The notes under the pieces: generated by a model | What the model was told of the DNA's origin: nothing | Seen by the model: the letters and a program-made list of their open reading frames with translations, nothing else | The model's database searches: none | Shown: positions 41,649-45,859 of the stretch, in pieces | Numbering within the stretch: position 1 is the first letter of the stretch | How the letters are laid out: each line of letters begins with the position of its first letter | Made by a program: the position numbers and the translations under genes | NCBI GenBank assembly: GCA_944383855.1 | Contig: CALWRB010000004.1 | Location: forward strand, 1-45,859 | DNA from: an uncultured Lachnospiraceae bacterium | GTDB lineage: Bacteria > Bacillota > Clostridia > Lachnospirales > Anaerotignaceae | DNA: 45,859 bases | Direction: 5' to 3'

Positions 41649-42211
41649 CGGCAAAGCATATAAATTGGATCGATGGAATGCGGCTGTTTCCCGCATTTTC
41701 TGCGGAAGATGAGAGGGGATTTTTTCGAAAATATTTCGAGGCGGAGCGTTGGAAAGCAGAAGGAATTGATTTTTCCGTACGGGAGAGCTTTGTATCGTAT
41801 TCCTACCGCGGGGTTTTACGGGGGCTGCATTTACAGATGCCTTTCCCGCAGAAAAAAATAATTTTTGTATTGCAGGGAGAGGTTTGGGACGTGGCAGTGG
41901 ACTTGCGCCCGCATTCTCCCACTTATGGGGCATGGGCAGGCGTTTTGCTGACGGAGAAAGACCCTGCCATGCTGTACCTGCCGCAAGGATTTGCCCACGG
42001 GTATTTTGTGCGTTCCGAGCAGGCGCTGGTTGCGTATCTGGCAGATGGGGCATATGATCGCGCAGGCGATGGCGGTATTTGCTGGAATGATGAAACGCTT
42101 GCAATCGACTGGAAAATACCGCAGGACGTCATGCCGACGGTGTCACAAAAAGACAGGACACTGCCTACATTTTTGGAATTTGAAGGGAGATGGGGGGATT
42201 GGCGGAATTAA
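41645..42211 (+). CDS. RmlC-like nucleotide-sugar 3,5-/5-epimerase
   Basis: A 188-residue cupin-type epimerase of the dTDP-4-dehydrorhamnose 3,5-epimerase family. It has SYRGVLRGLHLQMP with the catalytic His, the base-holding VWDVAVDLRPHSPTYG and YLPQGFAHGYF. In a CDP-deoxysugar cluster it would act as a C5 epimerase (AscE-like), pointing to ascarylose; a rhamnose-type role is the alternative. GAAGGAGGAAG precedes ATG 41645, which overlaps the SDR stop. Confidence 0.87.
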   Translation: MTAKHINWIDGMRLFPAFSAEDERGFFRKYFEAERWKAEGIDFSVRESFVSYSYRGVLRGLHLQMPFPQKKIIFVLQGEVWDVAVDLRPHSPTYGAWAGVLLTEKDPAMLYLPQGFAHGYFVRSEQALVAYLADGAYDRAGDGGICWNDETLAIDWKIPQDVMPTVSQKDRTLPTFLEFEGRWGDWRN

Positions 42212-43800
42212 CATTTCGTTTTGCCACACCGTGGTTTCGGTCCGTGCTAACGCATTGGACGCGGCTGCAGGAAGCGGCGCGCAAAGGCGCAAAGGGACAG
42301 CTGTATGACGAAAAGGCGGTGTGGGAAAGTTTCGATGAGATTCGTAACATCTGCCAAGGGCAAGAAAGGCTTGCCGATTGTTCCGCGATCAAGCAGTTGG
42401 ACAATACCATAGATGCGTGGCAGAGGTGGAAGAAGGCAGAAAGGAAAGATACGTTTGCTGCCTATACCTTGCTGCCGTTTTTGGCGGAGCTTCGGGAGGA
42501 GATCTATTTTTTCGGCTGCGTGTATCCGCAGGAAGAAAAAATGAAACAATATTACGAAGAAGAATTTGTGCCGCACTGTGAAAAAGAGGATATCCTTACG
42601 CAAGACAGACCGAAATATACCATTTTTATTCCTGCCTGCGGACACTTGGCATACACAAAGCAATGCGTGGAAAGTGTGATGCGTACAACAAAAGAAGATT
42701 CCTGCGAATGGCTTTTGATCGACCACGGTTCGCCCGATGATACCATCAGCGAATATTTTGCGACGATAAAAGGAGCGGAAACGATCCGATTTTTCCATAA
42801 CGTGCGAATGCTGATGTTTGGTGCGGCGTACCGTGCGGCAAGGGGGAAATATCTCGTTTTTGTCAGTAACGATACCATTGTGCAGGGGCAGTGGCTTAAA
42901 GAGCTGACCGCCTGCCTGCAGGCAGACCCCCTTGCGTTAAGCGCAACACCCGTGACACCGCATACTTCCAATGCGCAAAGCCTGCCGCCGTGCGATGTGG
43001 CATCTTTGGCAGCATACGCGGAGCAAATTCGTCAAAAAAAACAGGGAATTTTTGTCAGACGTGCCAGAATCATGCCGGTCATTGCCGTATATGATACTGA
43101 AAAGTTGGAGAAGATAGGTTTTGCGGATCGTTTGTTTCAAACGATGGAGTTTTGGGACGATGATCTTTCCGCCAGAGCCAGAACGGCAGGCTTTGCACAG
43201 TATTTATGCGAAGGGGTATACTGCCATCATTTCGGCAGTGTGACAGGAAAAGAACAGTGGCGGCATACTTTGGAACAAGGGCGGAAACTGTTTCTAAAAA
43301 AACACGGCTTTGACGCATGGGGTGTCGGTTATTGTGCGGAAGAAAGCATGATATCCTTAGCGAAAGAAGCTGTTCGGTCCCATTGTGGACAGTCGGAGCA
43401 TGAGGAGATTTCTGTTTTGGGGGTATTCTGCGGTTTGGGTGATGGCTTTCTTGCGCTTTGTCATCAGTTCAGGCAGGCAGGCTTTGAACCGAGGGGGTAT
43501 CTTTTGGCGCAGTCGGAAGCGATGCGCGGGCAGTGCTATAGTTTTGCGGCGCAAAGCATGGTAGCGGCAGAAGGGATTTTATCAGGCATGGAATCTTTGG
43601 GAGAAAGACAATTTGCATGGATTTATCTGGAGCGGGGCGTAATACCGAATGCAGAGGATTGGCGTGCCCTTTGGCAAGCCTTGGAGGAAGGAGGCATGCT
43701 GCTTTGCGCACAGGAAACGATCCCTGTCGTTTTTTCTGTAGAAGCGAAAAGGAAGGAGTGGAGCCTATTATGCAAACGAAAGGGAGTGTTTGCGAAATGA
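42190..43800 (+). CDS. Family 2 glycosyltransferase with a C-terminal methyltransferase-like remnant
   Basis: A 536-residue protein. Residues about 135-380 are a GT-A/GT2 domain (YTIFIPACGHLAYTKQCVES, LLIDHGSPDD, ARGKYLVFVSND, FWDDDLSARARTAGF). The N-terminal 130 residues are helical and unassigned. The C-terminus (about 405-515) reads like a decayed class I methyltransferase: SVLGVFCGLGDGFLAL in place of motif I and WIYLERGVIPNAEDWRALWQ where a loop-helix motif is expected. The acceptor and donor are unknown; transfer of the dideoxyhexose is inferred from context. ATG 42190 lies 22 bp inside the RmlC-like gene with a crowded ribosome site; TTG 42199 is possible. Confidence 0.82.
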   Translation: MGGLAELTFRFATPWFRSVLTHWTRLQEAARKGAKGQLYDEKAVWESFDEIRNICQGQERLADCSAIKQLDNTIDAWQRWKKAERKDTFAAYTLLPFLAELREEIYFFGCVYPQEEKMKQYYEEEFVPHCEKEDILTQDRPKYTIFIPACGHLAYTKQCVESVMRTTKEDSCEWLLIDHGSPDDTISEYFATIKGAETIRFFHNVRMLMFGAAYRAARGKYLVFVSNDTIVQGQWLKELTACLQADPLALSATPVTPHTSNAQSLPPCDVASLAAYAEQIRQKKQGIFVRRARIMPVIAVYDTEKLEKIGFADRLFQTMEFWDDDLSARARTAGFAQYLCEGVYCHHFGSVTGKEQWRHTLEQGRKLFLKKHGFDAWGVGYCAEESMISLAKEAVRSHCGQSEHEEISVLGVFCGLGDGFLALCHQFRQAGFEPRGYLLAQSEAMRGQCYSFAAQSMVAAEGILSGMESLGERQFAWIYLERGVIPNAEDWRALWQALEEGGMLLCAQETIPVVFSVEAKRKEWSLLCKRKGVFAK

Positions 43801-44258
43801 CACTGAAAAAGAAAATATTCTATCTTTTGGCACCGCTTGCCTTAGGCGGTGTGTCGGCATTATTTTTATCGGATAGTATGAAGGGATACGCCTCTTTGCC
43901 GGATATTCCTCTCTCGCCGCCCGGGTGGATATTCCCTGTGGTTTGGAGTATCTTGTACCTTTTGATGGGGATTTCTGCCTATCTGGTGGCAAAAGAAGGG
44001 ACGAAAGAAGCGAAAAAAGCATTGGAATGGTTTTGGATACAACTTTTGGTCAATCTCGTCTGGCCGTGGTTTTTCTTTACCAAACAGTGGTATGCGATCG
44101 CTTTTTTCTGGCTGGTGTTTTTGTTTTTGCTGGTACTGCAAATGATACGCAGTATGCGCAAGGTCAATCCGACGGCGGCAAAACTGCAGATCCCGTATGC
44201 GTTATGGCTGATTTTCGCGGGATATTTGAATTTTTCGTACTATCTGCTGTTAGGATAA
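43797..44258 (+). CDS. tspO: TspO/MBR family membrane protein
   Basis: A 153-residue protein with five transmembrane helices and the family signature PPGWIFPVVWSILYLLMGIS. TspO proteins bind tetrapyrroles and other hydrophobic ligands. The WNFLWSPLFF-type motif of the third helix appears as LVNLVWPWFFF. ATG 43797 overlaps the glycosyltransferase stop (ATGA) and follows AAAGGGAG; ATG 43770 would add nine residues. Being the last gene of a deoxysugar operon is unexpected for this family. No terminator is evident after it. Confidence 0.92.
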   Translation: MTLKKKIFYLLAPLALGGVSALFLSDSMKGYASLPDIPLSPPGWIFPVVWSILYLLMGISAYLVAKEGTKEAKKALEWFWIQLLVNLVWPWFFFTKQWYAIAFFWLVFLFLLVLQMIRSMRKVNPTAAKLQIPYALWLIFAGYLNFSYYLLLG

Positions 44259-44292
44259 AGATAAATATTATGTAAAAAATGGCGGGTATGAA

Positions 44293-44321
44293 TTGACTTT
44301 GCGCAAGACCTGCCGTATAAT
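44293..44321 (+). promoter_or_regulatory. Promoter of ytvI
   Basis: TTGACT (44293-44298) and TATAAT (44316-44321) with a 17-bp spacer; the leader to the ytvI start is about 75 nt. Confidence 0.85.
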
Positions 44322-44404
44322 GCAAAAACAAATGAGGAAAGTCTTTTGGGGCGTTATAGAAGGGACTTTTTGGGTTTTGGATACAAAAGAAGGGGAAAAC
44401 GGAT

Positions 44405-45490
44405 ATGGAACGGAAAAAAGCGTTTATCTTGAATTTTGTTTATGTGATCATTTTGTTGGCACTGGTCGTTGTGGGGATCGAAGTGTGTTTTGGTCTTCTT
44501 TTTCCGTTTACAGCGGGCTTTTTTGTAGCGACATTGCTGCAAAAACCGGTGCGGTTTTTGGCGAAACGTCTTCCATTGGGAAAAAAACTGATTGGGCTTT
44601 TGACGGCATTGCTGTTTTTTGCGACAGTAGGGCTTTTGATTTCGCTTGGCGCCGTCAAATTATTCGCTTTGGTGCAGTCATTCGCGCAGAAGCTGCCAAG
44701 TTGGTATCAGTCTAACGCGGTGCCGATTGTGGATGAGATTGTAACACAGATGGAAAATTCCGCACTGCATATGGATCAGACGCTGCTTGCCGCATTGGAG
44801 GAGATGTTTTATCAAGGGCTGCAAGCGTTGGGACAGCTGGTTTCCGGTGTATCTGTGCGTATGATGCGCTGGGTATCGATGGCGGCATCTTTTTTGCCGG
44901 GATTTTTCCTGCGTCTGCTGTTTTTTGTGATTTCTACTTGCTTTATCACCATGGATTTTGACCGGATCACGGGATTTATTCTGCAGCAGATGAATGAAAA
45001 GGCAAAAATGCTGTTTTTGCAGGTGAAAGAGTATGTTGTGGGAACGCTGTTTGTTTGTATCCGTTCGTACGGTATCATTATGTGCATCACATTTGTGGAA
45101 TTATCGATCGGTCTGACAGTCATCGGCGTGGAAAATTCTGTGCTGAAGGCACTGCTGATCGCGATTTTCGATATTTTGCCGGTGCTGGGAACAGGCGGCG
45201 TTATGATCCCCTGGACGATACTGACACTCTTGCGGGGAGATGTTATGATGGCGCTGAGCCTGCTTGCGGTCTATGTGATCGTAACGGTGATCCGAAACAT
45301 CATAGAGCCGAAACTGGTCGGCAGTCAGCTGGGACTGCACCCTGTTGTGACACTGGCGGGAATGTTTGCGGGGGTACAGTTATTCGGTATTGTGGGATTA
45401 TTCGGGATCCCGATTTTCTTGTCACTGTTAAAGCATTTGAATGACAACGGCACGATACATATTCTGAAAACGGAAGCAGCTAAGGAATAA
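44405..45490 (+). CDS. ytvI: AI-2E family transporter, YtvI-type sporulation membrane protein
   Basis: A 361-residue polytopic protein with about seven or eight hydrophobic segments and the family pattern FPFTAGFFVATLLQKPVRFL, FFVISTCFITMDFDRI and IFDILPVLGTGGVMIPW, with IIEPKLVGSQLGLHPVVTL near the end. In Bacillus, YtvI is a SigE-dependent sporulation membrane protein; AI-2E family members elsewhere are transporters with varied substrates. The promoter here looks SigA-type, so use outside sporulation is possible. AGAAGGGG precedes ATG 44405. Confidence 0.87.
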   Translation: MERKKAFILNFVYVIILLALVVVGIEVCFGLLFPFTAGFFVATLLQKPVRFLAKRLPLGKKLIGLLTALLFFATVGLLISLGAVKLFALVQSFAQKLPSWYQSNAVPIVDEIVTQMENSALHMDQTLLAALEEMFYQGLQALGQLVSGVSVRMMRWVSMAASFLPGFFLRLLFFVISTCFITMDFDRITGFILQQMNEKAKMLFLQVKEYVVGTLFVCIRSYGIIMCITFVELSIGLTVIGVENSVLKALLIAIFDILPVLGTGGVMIPWTILTLLRGDVMMALSLLAVYVIVTVIRNIIEPKLVGSQLGLHPVVTLAGMFAGVQLFGIVGLFGIPIFLSLLKHLNDNGTIHILKTEAAKE

Positions 45491-45492
45491 GG

Positions 45493-45528
45493 AAATGCTC
45501 TGCATATTTTTATGCGGGGCATTTTTTT
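45493..45528 (+). terminator. Terminator of ytvI
   Basis: AAATGC (45493-45498) pairs with GCATTT (45519-45524), with inner GCAT/ATGC pairing, followed by a T-run. Confidence 0.8.
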
Positions 45529-45545
45529 GGATAGCATAGGGTCGA

Positions 45546-45692
45546 AACCTGCGCCCACCTTGAAATAGAGTCGTCCGCTTTCCCGCACTGCGTTTGGTCG
45601 GCGGACTCCTTGTTTCTCGCCGACAGCGCTTCCCTTTTTCTGCCACTGGCAGCGGTCAGCGCCGTCGCCCCGGGACCCGTCGGTCGCAGGTT
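45546..45692. repeat. About 147-bp structured repeat element with terminal inverted repeats, copy 1
   Basis: The element is bounded by AACCTGCG (45546-45553) and its exact inverse CGCAGGTT (45685-45692) and holds an inner inverted pair GTCCGC/GCGGAC. Its first 96 bp recur at 45761-45859 with only a few differences. It is GC-rich compared with its surroundings. Open frames through it read differently on both strands and look spurious. Confidence 0.75.
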
Positions 45693-45710
45693 CTTTTTTC
45701 GCATCAAAAA

Positions 45711-45744
45711 AACCACTGTACCCTATGGTACAGTGGTTTTTTCA
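45711..45744. terminator. Strong bidirectional hairpin between the repeat copies
   Basis: AACCACTGTACC (45711-45722) pairs perfectly with GGTACAGTGGTT (45727-45738) around CTAT, with an A-run before and a T-run after. No gene adjacent on the plus strand needs it. Confidence 0.8.
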
Positions 45745-45760
45745 TAGCGGAGCATGTTTG

Positions 45761-45859
45761 AACCTGCGTTGCCCACCTCGAAACATAGTCGTCCGCTCTC
45801 CCGCACTGCGTTTAGTCGGCGGACTCCTTGTTTCTCGCCGACAGCGCTTCCCTTTTTCT
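45761..45859. repeat. Structured repeat element, copy 2 (cut by the window end)
   Basis: It starts with AACCTGCG (45761-45768) and repeats the sequence of 45546-45641 almost exactly to the last base of the window. The remainder, including the expected CGCAGGTT end, would lie outside. Confidence 0.75.

Noticed and set aside
45325..45716. Short minus-strand open frames at the window end
   Set aside because: They run through the structured repeat and the ytvI terminator, with no ribosome site; the encoded peptides look like repeat-derived artefacts.
45540..45859. tRNA gene suggested by T-arm-like GGTTTCGACC / TTTGAACCTGCG
   Set aside because: No acceptor stem, D-arm or anticodon stem can be built around these bases on either strand.
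1..45859. Prophage, insertion sequence, toxin-antitoxin or defence island
   Set aside because: No transposase, integrase, phage structural or restriction-like protein is encoded, and gene order is largely housekeeping.

Overview
The window looks like chromosomal DNA of an anaerobic, spore-forming Clostridia (Lachnospirales-like; an Anaerotignum-type organism is my guess). The reasons are strong AGGAGG ribosome sites, SigA-type promoters, the tmk-darA-holB-ricT-trmN6-rsmI order, a SipL-type spore protein with SPOCS and LysM domains, a YtvI-type sporulation membrane protein, a giant 2-hydroxyacyl-CoA dehydratase activase protein, and small Clostridia-specific families (DUF6472, DUF6132, C_GCAxxG_C_C). 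I see no prophage, insertion sequence, CRISPR array or rRNA. Most genes are housekeeping and sit in short operons closed by clear hairpin terminators.

Layout. 0-3.3 kb: the end of an unknown gene, a tRNA-Leu(UAA) with its own promoter and terminator, a lipoprotein and a membrane-anchored XRE regulator. 3.3-8.1 kb: a divergently transcribed DUF6472 gene, then a Crp/Fnr-family regulator followed by a thiol/sulfur redox operon (thioredoxin, 2[4Fe-4S] ferredoxin, NapH-like membrane Fe-S protein, rhodanese, CoA-disulfide-reductase/rhodanese fusion, rhodanese lipoprotein). 8.2-15 kb: sipL, then tmk-darA-holB-ricT-trmN6-rsmI and a small membrane protein. 15.3-20.4 kb: a TetR regulator with a palindromic operator, overlapping a 1433-residue activase/dehydratase-like gene. 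20.4-24.5 kb: acylphosphatase, a membrane protein, cardiolipin synthase, acyl-ACP thioesterase, HIT protein. 24.5-30.9 kb: a 34-bp direct repeat, ferritin-like protein, murG, a cyclophilin lipoprotein, a small lipoprotein, a secreted metallo-beta-lactamase-fold protein, a C_GCAxxG_C_C protein and a USP-like protein. 30.9-34.8 kb (minus strand): SEC-C protein, sua5, rpiB, upp, tagO. 35-37 kb: tilS-hpt. 37.2-44.3 kb: a DUF6132 gene, then a translationally coupled operon rfbF-rfbG-rfbH-SDR-RmlC-like-glycosyltransferase-tspO. 44.3-45.9 kb: ytvI and a structured repeat element present in at least two copies.

The most interesting system I can support is a small Crp/Fnr regulon. A perfect TGTGA-N5-TCACA palindrome lies at about -42 from an extended -10 in front of the thioredoxin operon. 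A second one, with the same geometry (about -41), lies 33 kb away in front of the DUF6132 membrane-protein gene. The regulator has CRP-like recognition residues (Arg-Glu-x-x-x-Arg) and paired cysteines, so a thiol- or sulfane-sulfur-responsive activator is a reasonable inference. A 13-bp inverted repeat around the thioredoxin -10 would hide the ribosome site in read-through mRNA but not in mRNA made from the regulated promoter. Secondary points are a 3,6-dideoxyhexose operon lacking its E3 reductase gene, a glycosyltransferase with an apparently decayed methyltransferase tail, and two repeat families.
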